64,000 nucleotides of DNA from Bacteroidota bacterium (GTDB lineage Bacteria > Bacteroidota > Bacteroidia > Bacteroidales > Lentimicrobiaceae): NCBI GenBank assembly GCA_023417935.1, contig JAEZDY010000042.1:62001-126000 (forward strand), in the 5' to 3' direction. Below, piece by piece: positions 32,823-40,922 of this stretch (its first letter is position 1; the number at the start of each line of letters is the position of its first letter). Under the pieces are notes generated by a model, which saw nothing but the letters and a program-made list of their open reading frames with translations, was not told where the DNA came from and ran no database searches. A program made the translations under genes and the position numbers.

Positions 32823-33221
32823 CTAAACCACCTGCTCAATCACAGCCTTAACCACCATATTTGGAGGATTGTGCAGGTGCCTCTTTACAGCGCAAAGGTT
32901 GGCGGCGTTGACTACTGCATCTTTGTATTTTGCAGGGAAGCTTTCGGGTAGGTAGATGGTGATGGTGAGGTCACTGATAAGCTGGGTTTCACGGTTATGG
33001 ATGGTTTCCTGGGTTAGGCGGATACCTTCGGTTGGAATGCCGCGTTGGTCGCAGAATGATTTAACGTAAATGCCGGCGCATGTGCCCATTGATGCCAGGA
33101 AAAGATCAAATGGTGCGGGTGCAGTGCCATCACCACCTGCTCTTACGGGTTGATCGGTTACTATACGAAAGCCTTTGTAGTCGGCTATTACTTTCTTGTT
33201 TCCTTCGAATGTGATATCCAT
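32823..33221 (-). CDS. OsmC family protein
   Basis: A 132-residue OsmC/Ohr-superfamily protein, a dimeric thiol peroxidase fold acting on organic hydroperoxides. The two redox cysteines are Cys48 (LASMGTCAGIYVKSF) and Cys110 (NAANLCAVKRHL). It resembles the YhfA/SACOL1771-like OsmC branch more than Ohr (inference). The longer frame adds nine codons upstream, but a TATATTTG promoter at 33236-33243 lies within that extension, so the ATG at 33221 is chosen. It is monocistronic and may contribute to oxidative stress defence in an otherwise anaerobic-looking genome. Confidence 0.9.
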   Translation of the reverse strand: MDITFEGNKKVIADYKGFRIVTDQPVRAGGDGTAPAPFDLFLASMGTCAGIYVKSFCDQRGIPTEGIRLTQETIHNRETQLISDLTITIYLPESFPAKYKDAVVNAANLCAVKRHLHNPPNMVVKAVIEQVV

Positions 33222-33235
33222 AATTGTTTTTCTTA

Positions 33236-33243
33236 CAAATATA
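33236..33243 (-). promoter_or_regulatory. Bacteroidota -7 element for the OsmC gene
   Basis: The reverse strand reads TATATTTG (TAnnTTTG) 15 bp upstream of the ATG at 33221. Confidence 0.6.
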
Positions 33244-33380
33244 AGCACTTAAATAATCTGCTCAAGACATCTCATTAATGAATAAACTTTAAATAAGTTA
33301 TGAGAGTTACCACTCAATTCTTCAGGCAAAGAAATACGAATAAACACAAGTTGCGAAGGACGTGGAGATATGAATAAATC

Positions 33381-33426
33381 AACGTTTAACGCAACCCGGT
33401 GTAGAGACGCAATGATTGCGTCTGAA
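33381..33426 (+). repeat. Interspersed repeat copy A upstream of higBA
   Basis: AACGTTTAACGCAACCCGG is followed by TGTAGAGACGCAATGATTGCGTCTGAA, where GACGCAATGATTGCGTC is a palindrome. Copy B at 34320-34369 matches across the whole unit in the same orientation. Confidence 0.8.
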
Positions 33427-33504
33427 AGGGAGGAATGCACCGCGCCTGTGCCGTAGGTGCGAAACAAAAGATTTTTTGTTGGTATGCAGTTAGTTGAAAA
33501 TAAT

Positions 33505-33522
33505 GTTTCTAAATTTAGAAAC
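33505..33522 (+). promoter_or_regulatory. Perfect palindromic operator of higBA
   Basis: GTTTCTAAATTTAGAAAC is a perfect 18-bp palindrome covering the -33 region and spacer of the higB promoter (-7 at 33528). HigA-type antitoxins autorepress by binding such palindromes, so this is the likely operator. Confidence 0.75.
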
Positions 33523-33527
33523 TTTCT

Positions 33528-33535
33528 TATCTTTG
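33528..33535 (+). promoter_or_regulatory. Bacteroidota -7 element for higBA
   Basis: TATCTTTG (TAnnTTTG) lies 25 bp before the higB ATG and 5 bp behind the 18-bp palindrome. Confidence 0.7.
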
Positions 33536-33560
33536 TGGTGTTTACTTTAAACTGTATTTA

Positions 33561-33902
33561 ATGAAGTACTTTGAAACAAGGTTTTTAGAAGAAGCTGATA
33601 AGTTTATTTCGACACTTGACCATAAGACTATCAAAAAAATCTTATACAATATTGACCTTGCTGAGCAGACCAACGACGCGAAACTTTTAAAGAAACTACA
33701 GAACGATATTTGGGAGTTTCGTACAAAACATGCAGGACTTCAAATCAGACTTCTTGCTTTTTGGGACAAGACAGATAATAAAGAAACCTTGGTTATAGCA
33801 ACTCACGGTTTTATAAAAAAGGTTGACAAAGTTTCAAAGAACGAAATCGACCGAGCAATAAGATTAAAAGACACATATTTCAATAACAAGCCAAAAAAGT
33901 AA
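33561..33902 (+). CDS. higB: HigB/RelE-family toxin
   Basis: A 113-residue protein of the phage-derived Gp49-like/HigB branch of the RelE superfamily, ribosome-dependent mRNA interferases. The order is typical: an N-terminal strand-helix (YFETRFLEEADKFISTLDHKTIKKILYNI), the central LQNDIWEFRTKHAGLQIRLLAFWD core with Arg residues, then ETLVIATHGFIKKVDKVSKNEIDRAIRLKDTYF. The toxin gene precedes the antitoxin, as in HigBA loci. The antitoxin starts 4 bp after its stop. It is intact by length and motif. Confidence 0.9.
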   Translation: MKYFETRFLEEADKFISTLDHKTIKKILYNIDLAEQTNDAKLLKKLQNDIWEFRTKHAGLQIRLLAFWDKTDNKETLVIATHGFIKKVDKVSKNEIDRAIRLKDTYFNNKPKK

Positions 33903-33906
33903 TCAT

Positions 33907-34233
33907 ATGCCACATAAAGAAACCAAAACTTATTCTCTTGCCGAGTTGAAGGATAAGCATATCGGCAAAATTGGAACAGCAGAGCGTGACGCATACGAGT
34001 ATGAACTTAGTATGGACGTTTTGGGGAAAATGATTAAAGCCGCCAGACAAGAAAGACGTTTGACTCAAGAGGAACTTGGGAAACTTGTAGGTGTACAGAA
34101 AGCTCAAATTTCTAAACTTGAAAGCAGTGCCAACAGTGCGACAATCGACACCATCTTAAAAGTCTTTAAGGCTCTGAAAGCAGAGATAAGCTTTAACGTG
34201 AAACTGGAAGACAACTTTGTTAAACTTGCCTGA
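33907..34233 (+). CDS. higA: HigA-type XRE antitoxin
   Basis: A 108-residue antitoxin. An N-terminal region (TYSLAELKDKHIGKIGTAERDAYEYELS) precedes a C-terminal HTH_3 domain (LGKMIKAARQERRLTQEELGKLVGVQKAQISKLESSANSATIDTILKVFKAL, about 38-92). It should bind HigB and repress the operon through the 18-bp palindrome upstream of higB. The two genes are separated by 4 bp and probably translated from one mRNA. Confidence 0.9.
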   Translation: MPHKETKTYSLAELKDKHIGKIGTAERDAYEYELSMDVLGKMIKAARQERRLTQEELGKLVGVQKAQISKLESSANSATIDTILKVFKALKAEISFNVKLEDNFVKLA

Positions 34234-34246
34234 GATCAGAAGAACT

Positions 34247-34285
34247 CGTTCAGACGCCAACATGCCGTCTCTACATCTGATGGTG
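34247..34285 (-). repeat. Interspersed repeat fragment, inverted, behind higA
   Basis: The reverse strand reads TGTAGAGACGGCATGTTGGCGTCTGAACG, matching the palindromic half of copies A and B in opposite orientation. It starts 14 bp after higA. Confidence 0.7.
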
Positions 34286-34319
34286 TTATGACATGAATCA
34301 TCCATGGCATGAAAAAATA

Positions 34320-34369
34320 AACATTTAACGCAACCCCGGTGTATAGACGCCATGCTGGCGTCTGAACGA
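34320..34369 (+). repeat. Interspersed repeat copy B downstream of higBA
   Basis: AACATTTAACGCAACCCCGG is followed by TGTATAGACGCCATGCTGGCGTCTGAACG, aligned with copy A along its whole length in direct orientation. Together copies A and B enclose the toxin-antitoxin pair. Confidence 0.8.
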
Positions 34370-34388
34370 TGGATGGAAATGTATCCCA

Positions 34389-37300
34389 TCACTTCACCAC
34401 CATCACACTCCCCTTCAACTGAAATACCTTCCCAACTACATTAGAATAAGAAATCACCCAGTTGTAAATACCTGGCAGGGCAGCATCTCCATCCCAGCCT
34501 TCAGCTGCATTAGTGGTTTCAAATATCCTTTGACCCCACTTGTTGTAGATGCTCATGCTGAATTGACGCACCAGTTCTGCATTTACCACAGGTTTAAAGA
34601 TGTCGTTTAGAGCGTCACCATTTGGGGTGAAGGCATTGGGGACTTGTATTGGGATGTAGGTTTCAAGCATATATACACTTTCTATGGCTTCGCAGCCTTC
34701 GGCAGTCTTCATGGTTACGGTGTAATCGCCTTCAGTTGTGACAGTAACGTAGTAGAGAGTATCACCGGTGTTCCATTCGTAGGAAGCGTAACCCTGGGTG
34801 GCTTGTAGTAAGTATGTTTGCTCATATGGAATGGTGCCGTTATTGGTTGGGAAGTTGGCAGTGGGTAGCGGTGTTACTTGTACTGTTTTGATTACAGAAT
34901 CTGCGCAGCCAAAGTAATCAACTACGCTGTACATATATTGGCCTGAGTGGTTTATTGTGGCAAAATCAATATTGATACTTTCCACCATTTTGATTCCTTC
35001 AGGCGTAATCCACTGCCATATCATAGGTGTGGTGCCTCCTATCACTTGAGGTTCCATTTTTATGCTATCACCCTGGCAATAAATTTCTTTGCTGGTTAGT
35101 TCAACAACCGGCAACTCATGTACCTGTATTTGCCCGTGGTGGAATTGAGGGTATATAGCATTGCCGTTCTCATCGGTAAAATTGGTTTCAGGGGGTGAAT
35201 TCCAGTTGATATCAGCAAAGCCTGCCTGCAGGGTTTCAAATACCAGCTCTCCCAGTGAAATAGTGTCATTGGAGGTCAAGGGTACACTTCCATGCCACTC
35301 AAGCACTACGCGTGAGGTAGCAGGGTATACGGTTGGTATTATGCCGGATAATGAATCATTAAAGTTAATACATTGCAGCTTTTGTCCATCAAAAGTGAGT
35401 GAGGCAGTAAAATCTTTAACCCCCATTACGCCGCTTACCCTTATGTTGGAGTTGGCACGTTCATTCAAACATCTTTTTGCCCCACCAGCCATGGCTGATA
35501 AAGGTATGCCCTGGTTGTTTTCAATGGTAACCTCACACTGACTTGAGCAGTTAAATGCATCGGTTACTGTAACGGTATAACTATCCGGCGCAAGTCCGGT
35601 AAATATGTTGGTTGTTTGAACCGGCCCACTGTTGAGTTGATAAGTAAGGTTAGTACCTGCAGAGTTAACGGTTATTGTGCCGTTGGCATTACCGCCGGTT
35701 GCATGGGTAGGAACGCAGTTAACTTGTGGGCCTTCAATATTAAGCACCTCAACTGAAACCGGTGCACTGATGCAGTCGGCCTGGTCTTTGATGGTGATGA
35801 TGTGTGAGCCACCTGTTAGACCTGTTATTTCACCGGTTAATGGGTAATAATCAGTCCCATTCAAGCTGTACAGGTAATCAGTAACATTGCCGGTTTCAGG
35901 GGTAACGATTATGCTTCCCATGCCTTGGTTGCAGTGGTCATCATTTTGTGCGGATGCACTGGCTATAACAGGGCCGTTTTGATCATACACGGCATATAGA
36001 AACTCAGTTATACAGTTAAACCCGTATGTAACCTGGGCAGTATAGCTGCCTGCCGGCACATTAACCAGGTCATTGCCAGTTGTGATAATTTGATTTCCAA
36101 GTGCATCAAGCCATATAACGGTATATGGATCAGGAGCTGTAAATTCTATACCCGTAATGGCACCGTTACTTTGTCCGCAGTTAGAAGGGATGATACTTGG
36201 CTCAACACTTACTATGGCCTCTTCATAACGTGCAACTTGGATAGTATCCCTGCCGGCACATCCATTGTCACTTACCCTTACAGTGTAAGTGCCAACATCA
36301 GTAACAACAAAGGTGCTGTCACCGGGGGTTAAACTGCCGTTCCAATTGTAGTTGGTACCAGAACCGGCATCAAGGGTTAAATAGATTGGTTCATTCGGGC
36401 AATAGGTAGTATCTGTTCCAAGATCGGGTGAAGGGGTTTCAAAAATTATCACGGTATCAATGACCGTGCGATGCAATAAACCTGAATAAGCCGTTAACTC
36501 AACATAAAAAGTATCGGCAGTTGAAAAAGTGTATAAAGGTGAAAACAAAGTGGAAGTGTCATTGGGTGCATTACCGGGGTCATGGAAATTCCACAGCACT
36601 GAGTCAATGCCATTGGTATTTACAATATTAAACTGAGTAGGTGTACCGCTGCAATGCTGGCTGGTGGTAAATTCAGGGTTGCGCATATATGATTGCATAA
36701 ATACTGGTAATCCATTCATATATGTTCTCCCTTCAAGATAAATAGCGTTCAGTTGAAAATTACATAATAGCCCTTTTTTATCAGGGTCATGAATAACACC
36801 CAGATAACTTCCGGTTCCTGGTGTACTGACATATATCTTCCCGTCTGGTCCAAGCTGCAAGGCACCTGAACCAAATAGTTCATTTGTTAAAGGTACTGCA
36901 GAAGCTGCAATCTGAATGGGGTCGTCAGAAGTGAGGTCATATTGATAAAAATCTAAAGAATTTCCATTTGCATAAAACTTGGTATTATCGGGTGAAAACT
37001 CTACCCCCCAGGCCCTAACAGGTATTGTAACCACATTTTGGTTACTAACGATCCCAGTACTATTGTCAAAATGATACAACTCTGTTAAATAATCAAGAAA
37101 ATTACCTACACCCAGCCATTTCCCATCGGATGATATTTTCATATAACCGGTTACATGTGTGTATTGAGTACCTGCATAACTAATTTCAGGAGTAGTTATA
37201 ACTCCATTAGCAGTTACTTTAAACGCAATAAAACTGTTAATGCCTAGTTCATGAGTAACCACCCAAACATCTTCCATGTTGTAATGTAATACAGCGCTTA

Positions 37301-37796
37301 AATGAGAGGTAGTGTTAAAGTATAAAAAAATACCCTTTTGATCAGGAACTACCTCGCCAATACCATTTGTTACATCAATTACTGAATACTGAAACTTATA
37401 TGGGGTTGCAGGTATGCCGGTTGTAGCAAAATTAAAAAAGTAATACCTGTTTTCATTGCCCGGGTCCTGCACAATCATGCCACCTTGAGTTGACCAGGTA
37501 CCCATGTCATTTCCATTGGTCATAATCTGGTGATTCTTATTCCAGATAGTTTTTCCATCAGAATAAAAGAGCAGATTACCATCTTTGTCTGACATGCAAG
37601 CAGTACCTGTTTCAACAGGACTACTTGATTTCCCATCCGTCAAAGCTATTGGAGGGCTACCCTGTTGAAAAGTTATGCCTGCTTGTTGACCAAAATACCA
37701 GTAGTTGGCTTGTTTGCCCTGGGCAGATAATTCTTTGCTATAAAGTATGATTAAAAAGAAAACCAGATATAGTGGCACTTTGGTATTTGTTCTCAT
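34389..37796 (-). CDS. Large surface protein with SprB-type and cohesin-like domains and T9SS type B sorting domain
   Basis: A 1135-residue exported protein (signal peptide RTNTKVPLYLVFFLIILYSKELSA). Residues about 25-400 resemble a WD40/beta-propeller-like domain (NYWYFGQQAGITF..., repeated SDGK/PDGKIYVS segments). PKD/SprB-like Ig modules follow (DLGTDTTYCPNEPIYLTLDAG...NYNWNG; GLAPDSYTVTVTDAFNCSSQC), then a cohesin-like module (SNIRVSGVMGVKDFTASLTFDGQKLQCINF..). The C-terminus IPIQVPNAFTPNGDALNDIFKP...YNKWGQRIFETTNAAEGWDGDAALPGIY is a classic gliding-motility-associated type B sorting domain. It is secreted by T9SS and may be adhesin-like. Start: the ATG at 37796, just behind a TATCTTTG element. 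A Rex-like box lies in the shared divergent promoter. Confidence 0.9.
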   Translation of the reverse strand: MRTNTKVPLYLVFFLIILYSKELSAQGKQANYWYFGQQAGITFQQGSPPIALTDGKSSSPVETGTACMSDKDGNLLFYSDGKTIWNKNHQIMTNGNDMGTWSTQGGMIVQDPGNENRYYFFNFATTGIPATPYKFQYSVIDVTNGIGEVVPDQKGIFLYFNTTSHLSAVLHYNMEDVWVVTHELGINSFIAFKVTANGVITTPEISYAGTQYTHVTGYMKISSDGKWLGVGNFLDYLTELYHFDNSTGIVSNQNVVTIPVRAWGVEFSPDNTKFYANGNSLDFYQYDLTSDDPIQIAASAVPLTNELFGSGALQLGPDGKIYVSTPGTGSYLGVIHDPDKKGLLCNFQLNAIYLEGRTYMNGLPVFMQSYMRNPEFTTSQHCSGTPTQFNIVNTNGIDSVLWNFHDPGNAPNDTSTLFSPLYTFSTADTFYVELTAYSGLLHRTVIDTVIIFETPSPDLGTDTTYCPNEPIYLTLDAGSGTNYNWNGSLTPGDSTFVVTDVGTYTVRVSDNGCAGRDTIQVARYEEAIVSVEPSIIPSNCGQSNGAITGIEFTAPDPYTVIWLDALGNQIITTGNDLVNVPAGSYTAQVTYGFNCITEFLYAVYDQNGPVIASASAQNDDHCNQGMGSIIVTPETGNVTDYLYSLNGTDYYPLTGEITGLTGGSHIITIKDQADCISAPVSVEVLNIEGPQVNCVPTHATGGNANGTITVNSAGTNLTYQLNSGPVQTTNIFTGLAPDSYTVTVTDAFNCSSQCEVTIENNQGIPLSAMAGGAKRCLNERANSNIRVSGVMGVKDFTASLTFDGQKLQCINFNDSLSGIIPTVYPATSRVVLEWHGSVPLTSNDTISLGELVFETLQAGFADINWNSPPETNFTDENGNAIYPQFHHGQIQVHELPVVELTSKEIYCQGDSIKMEPQVIGGTTPMIWQWITPEGIKMVESINIDFATINHSGQYMYSVVDYFGCADSVIKTVQVTPLPTANFPTNNGTIPYEQTYLLQATQGYASYEWNTGDTLYYVTVTTEGDYTVTMKTAEGCEAIESVYMLETYIPIQVPNAFTPNGDALNDIFKPVVNAELVRQFSMSIYNKWGQRIFETTNAAEGWDGDAALPGIYNWVISYSNVVGKVFQLKGSVMVVK

Positions 37797-37825
37797 AACG
37801 CCAATGTTTTGGGAAAGTATCATGA

Positions 37826-37833
37826 CAAAGATA
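37826..37833 (-). promoter_or_regulatory. Bacteroidota -7 element of the type B sorting-domain gene
   Basis: The reverse strand reads TATCTTTG 29 bp before the ATG at 37796. The Rex-like box begins 19 bp further upstream. Confidence 0.65.
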
Positions 37834-37852
37834 ATAAATATTTTAAAAGTTA

Positions 37853-37870
37853 TTGTTATTGTGTTAACAA
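37853..37870. promoter_or_regulatory. Near-perfect Rex operator between two secreted-protein genes
   Basis: TTGTTATTGTGTTAACAA matches the Rex consensus TTGTTAAnnnnTTAACAA at 13 of its 14 defined positions. It lies between the divergent -7 elements at 37826-37833 (minus) and 37886-37893 (plus), overlapping the -33 region of both. The rex gene itself is at 50865-51491. Confidence 0.7.
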
Positions 37871-37885
37871 TGAAATAAAAGTATT

Positions 37886-37893
37886 TATATTTG
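37886..37893 (+). promoter_or_regulatory. Bacteroidota -7 element of the gene at 37959
   Basis: TATATTTG (TAnnTTTG) lies 65 bp before the ATG, 15 bp behind the Rex-like box. Confidence 0.6.
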
Positions 37894-37958
37894 CTATCGG
37901 GAGAGATTGATTTGAATCATGAAAACTTTTAACCAATTATTTTTTAAAAATTAAAAAA

Positions 37959-39713
37959 ATGAAAAAAAATTTAACAACGTTAGTTTTACTAGCATTTTTA
38001 ACTGTCAGTGCCATGGCACAATTATTTGAGAAATCAAATCATGGACTCCTTTCTGATTACAAAAAACACTACTCCCACAACATTGAGGGAGGTACTGTAG
38101 ATGGAGTTCAAAAAGAATTTGTAATTGGTAACAATACTGATTTTCTTACTGTTAACAATAAAGTATCAGGACAGTCTGTTACTGGTAACTTTATTGGTCA
38201 GGGAGTTATAGGTGAGTTAATAGTCGAAAATATTGCATTAACCGATTTTGCTGTGTTCCCATCAACTGAGAATCAATATGCCGTTGGAACCGGTATTTAT
38301 TATCCTGATATTCCTAATGATTATTCAGGATATCCATTTATGGGAATTTATGATCGCAGAACCATGACTCCTATTAATTTGTATTTTTACAATATATCTT
38401 ATCCTGTTGATAAGAAGGATAAAAATTCTGTGGGTTTAAGAATAAAGTATTCTGAAAGGAACAATTCAGTTTATATTTCTGGTATCCTATGTGAGAATGT
38501 ATTACCACAGATGAATATGAATGACTTAGTAGGTAAATCACAAGGATTCATTTTAAAAATTGACTTTGCTAATCCAACCTCAGCTCAGGCTCTTGTTTTT
38601 GATCCTGATGATGTTTCAGTTATTCCGATACTTAGTGCTGTAACTGATATGGAAATAGATAATGATGAACAGGAAATTATCTTTACAGGTATAAACACAA
38701 AACAGTCAACTGAAGGATATTATAGCCCATTCGCCGGTAAAATTGACATGAACCTTAATCTACTATGGAGTAATACGTATAGCTTCGGCACTGACCGCTT
38801 TTCGGGAGTTGATGTTGAGTATTCAAGCAACGGAAATTTCCTGATGCTGATGAACAGTGATAAGTATGACTTTGCCATAATGGAAATCGGTAGTTTAGGC
38901 CAGGTAATTCAACAACCTGTTAAGTACACATTTTCATACAACAATGAGCCATGGCCGGCAAGAAGTCATATAATGCACTACAATAAATCGAATATTTATA
39001 TTACAGGTAATCTCTTTGAAGCCGAAAGATCTCAACGTTTATATAGCTATAAAATTGCTGATGCAACTAATCTGTTATCAGGAGGTCCAGAATTCAAAAT
39101 GTATTCAGAGTATCCAATTCCTCAGGGAAAGCAAGTTGAAGCAACCAATTACTGGGCTCCTGAGAATTCTATTCTTACAAATGAGAACGACCTGTCAATT
39201 GTGGGTATTTATAATAATATTGGTGCTGGAGATGATGAATTTGGCTTTTGCCTGGTCCATACTGCAGGTTATGACTCTGCAGCTTGTATGTTAACAGGAA
39301 AAGCTTACATGAAATCGGATTATTGTGATTCACATTCATGCGAAGCGCACCTTATTACTTGCCGAAGTATAGAGTCAGTTTATTTAGTTTATCCTGGATT
39401 AGAAACATTTTATCAATCATGTCCTTCACATGACAAATCCATCATGATAAATGATAGAGACAATATCAATTTCGGTTGGCAGATTGATGCAATTAATGAA
39501 GCAGGTATGGTGTTGACGTTTGCTAATGAAGAGACAAGCAAGTATATGATCAATGTTTATACTACCACAGGTACAAGGGTACACTCAGAGAATGTTAGTA
39601 TTAATGGACAGCAAACTGTTTACCTTAACTTCAAAACAACTGATCAGATATATTTGATTAATGTGAACAACGGCATAACTTCTGAAACCAGGAAAGTAGC
39701 TGTTATACGCTAA
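37959..39713 (+). CDS. Secreted protein with T9SS type A-like C-terminus
   Basis: A 584-residue exported protein with a signal peptide (KKNLTTLVLLAFLTVSAMAQ). The body (about 25-480) is beta-rich and propeller-like (repeats such as DMEIDNDEQEIIFTGINT, IYITGNLFEAERSQ) with no enzyme motif. A Cys-rich patch (SAACMLTGKAYMKSDYCDSHSCEAHLITC, about 445-475) could form disulphides. The C-terminal 75 residues (LTFANEETSKYMINVYTTTGTRVHSENV...INVNNGITSETRKVAVIR) resemble a type A sorting domain that ends in a basic tail. It is divergent from the large type B protein and the two share a promoter region with the Rex-like box, suggesting redox-responsive expression of surface proteins. Confidence 0.8.
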   Translation: MKKNLTTLVLLAFLTVSAMAQLFEKSNHGLLSDYKKHYSHNIEGGTVDGVQKEFVIGNNTDFLTVNNKVSGQSVTGNFIGQGVIGELIVENIALTDFAVFPSTENQYAVGTGIYYPDIPNDYSGYPFMGIYDRRTMTPINLYFYNISYPVDKKDKNSVGLRIKYSERNNSVYISGILCENVLPQMNMNDLVGKSQGFILKIDFANPTSAQALVFDPDDVSVIPILSAVTDMEIDNDEQEIIFTGINTKQSTEGYYSPFAGKIDMNLNLLWSNTYSFGTDRFSGVDVEYSSNGNFLMLMNSDKYDFAIMEIGSLGQVIQQPVKYTFSYNNEPWPARSHIMHYNKSNIYITGNLFEAERSQRLYSYKIADATNLLSGGPEFKMYSEYPIPQGKQVEATNYWAPENSILTNENDLSIVGIYNNIGAGDDEFGFCLVHTAGYDSAACMLTGKAYMKSDYCDSHSCEAHLITCRSIESVYLVYPGLETFYQSCPSHDKSIMINDRDNINFGWQIDAINEAGMVLTFANEETSKYMINVYTTTGTRVHSENVSINGQQTVYLNFKTTDQIYLINVNNGITSETRKVAVIR

Positions 39714-39737
39714 GTATTGCCGTGAGTAAGGTGTTGG

Positions 39738-40922
39738 TCAAATAAAAGTTAGTGTAACCTCTTTCAGGAATTTCTCCTGCAGTACGTTAGCCATTCTCTT
39801 TACTACAGTACGCCTTATTTCAAGTTCAACCGGCAGACTGGGATCCTGGTGGGCTATGTTGATGCGGGTTCCTATAAGGAAATGGATTTCATCGCTTTCA
39901 ATAATCATGCGTACTATCTGATCGGCAGGGCCTTTGTTTAAACGGGTGCTGTTATTGTAAGTTTTGAGCAGCTCGGTTACTTTACTTAAGGTGAGGATGC
40001 CTTCTGTTACGAGGTCAACTCCTTCCATAAGTGAAACGGGTGGCAGATCGGGGTCATCAAATTCTATGGTGTCAATGATGTTGCGGTTCAGTTCTCTTCC
40101 GATGATATCGGCAGTAGTAGCTCCGCAAACAATTTTACGCCCCATGAAATGGTCAACTTTTTCTGCCATTACTTTATCATTGAAATCTTCAAAAGGCGGT
40201 CCGGAGCAGATAAGCAGTTTACGTGGCTCCCTGAAGTACACAACTGCACAACTGGTATCATCTTTTGAAAGGTAACCATCGTTCACATTGGCCATGTTCA
40301 CCACTTTATGAGCAAGGTTAGGTGCGGCAATATCAGGTTCGTGGCTTATAAGTTCTGTTATGTAGGTTATTGCATTATCGCGCCCCCAGCCGAAAGGGAA
40401 CTTACCACCGCCAAGACCTGACTGGGCAACGCCATCGCTGAAGAAGATGATCCTGTCTTCCTTTTCAGGAGTAAACTCACAGCTTTTGATCTCCTTGCCT
40501 GCATTCTTTTCGCCTTCAAGCATCACGCAGGTCCATTGGGGTTCAAATACTTTGTTGCCCCGCATTATGATAGCTTGTGGATTGTCGTATTCAAGTATCC
40601 TTACGTTACCGTCGAATTCAATATCCACGATAGTGAAAGTTGAATAGCTCATGTTACGCTCACTGCATACGGGCAGGGTATTCATGATGATCTCTGCGAT
40701 GCGGTGTATTTCCTTATGCTCAAGGGTGAAGTTCAGCGCCATGGTAGCGGTGAGGGTTGCCAGCATGTTGGCCTTCACTCCATGTCCCATGCCATCGCTT
40801 AGTACTGCAATTATTCGGTTTTCATCATTCAAACGGCGTGAAATGAACACATCACCACAAATGCGGGCTTCATTGTGAAACTTCAATTCCGCGTTTACTT
40901 CTATATAAAACCGATTGTCCAT
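39738..40922 (-). CDS. SpoIIE family serine phosphatase linked to sensory hydrogenase
   Basis: A 394-residue protein. The PP2C-like SpoIIE domain (about 1-215) has the metal-binding segments NRIIAVLSDGMGHGVKA, IIFFSDGVAQSG and KDDTSCAVVYF. The C-terminal about 170 residues (EPRKLLICSGPPFEDFNDKVMAEKVDHFMGRKIVCGATTADIIGREL) form a domain seen in SpoIIE proteins of [FeFe]-hydrogenase clusters, of unknown role. It dephosphorylates Ser/Thr proteins in the family; the target here is unknown. Its ATG overlaps the stop of the sensory hydrogenase gene by one base (TAATG), indicating coupled translation and a joint function in H2 or redox signalling. Confidence 0.85.
   Translation of the reverse strand: MDNRFYIEVNAELKFHNEARICGDVFISRRLNDENRIIAVLSDGMGHGVKANMLATLTATMALNFTLEHKEIHRIAEIIMNTLPVCSERNMSYSTFTIVDIEFDGNVRILEYDNPQAIIMRGNKVFEPQWTCVMLEGEKNAGKEIKSCEFTPEKEDRIIFFSDGVAQSGLGGGKFPFGWGRDNAITYITELISHEPDIAAPNLAHKVVNMANVNDGYLSKDDTSCAVVYFREPRKLLICSGPPFEDFNDKVMAEKVDHFMGRKIVCGATTADIIGRELNRNIIDTIEFDDPDLPPVSLMEGVDLVTEGILTLSKVTELLKTYNNSTRLNKGPADQIVRMIIESDEIHFLIGTRINIAHQDPSLPVELEIRRTVVKRMANVLQEKFLKEVTLTFI

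Larger units (their letters stand above)
33244..33560. other. Intergenic region between the OsmC gene and higB
   Basis: This stretch holds one copy of the repeat that also lies behind higA (33381-33426), and the higB operator and promoter (33505-33535). A minus-strand frame at 33249-33467 reads through the repeat and lacks coding character. Confidence 0.65.

Noticed and set aside
33249..33467. 72-codon minus-strand frame upstream of the OsmC gene
   Set aside because: It overlaps an interspersed repeat and a promoter and has no domain.
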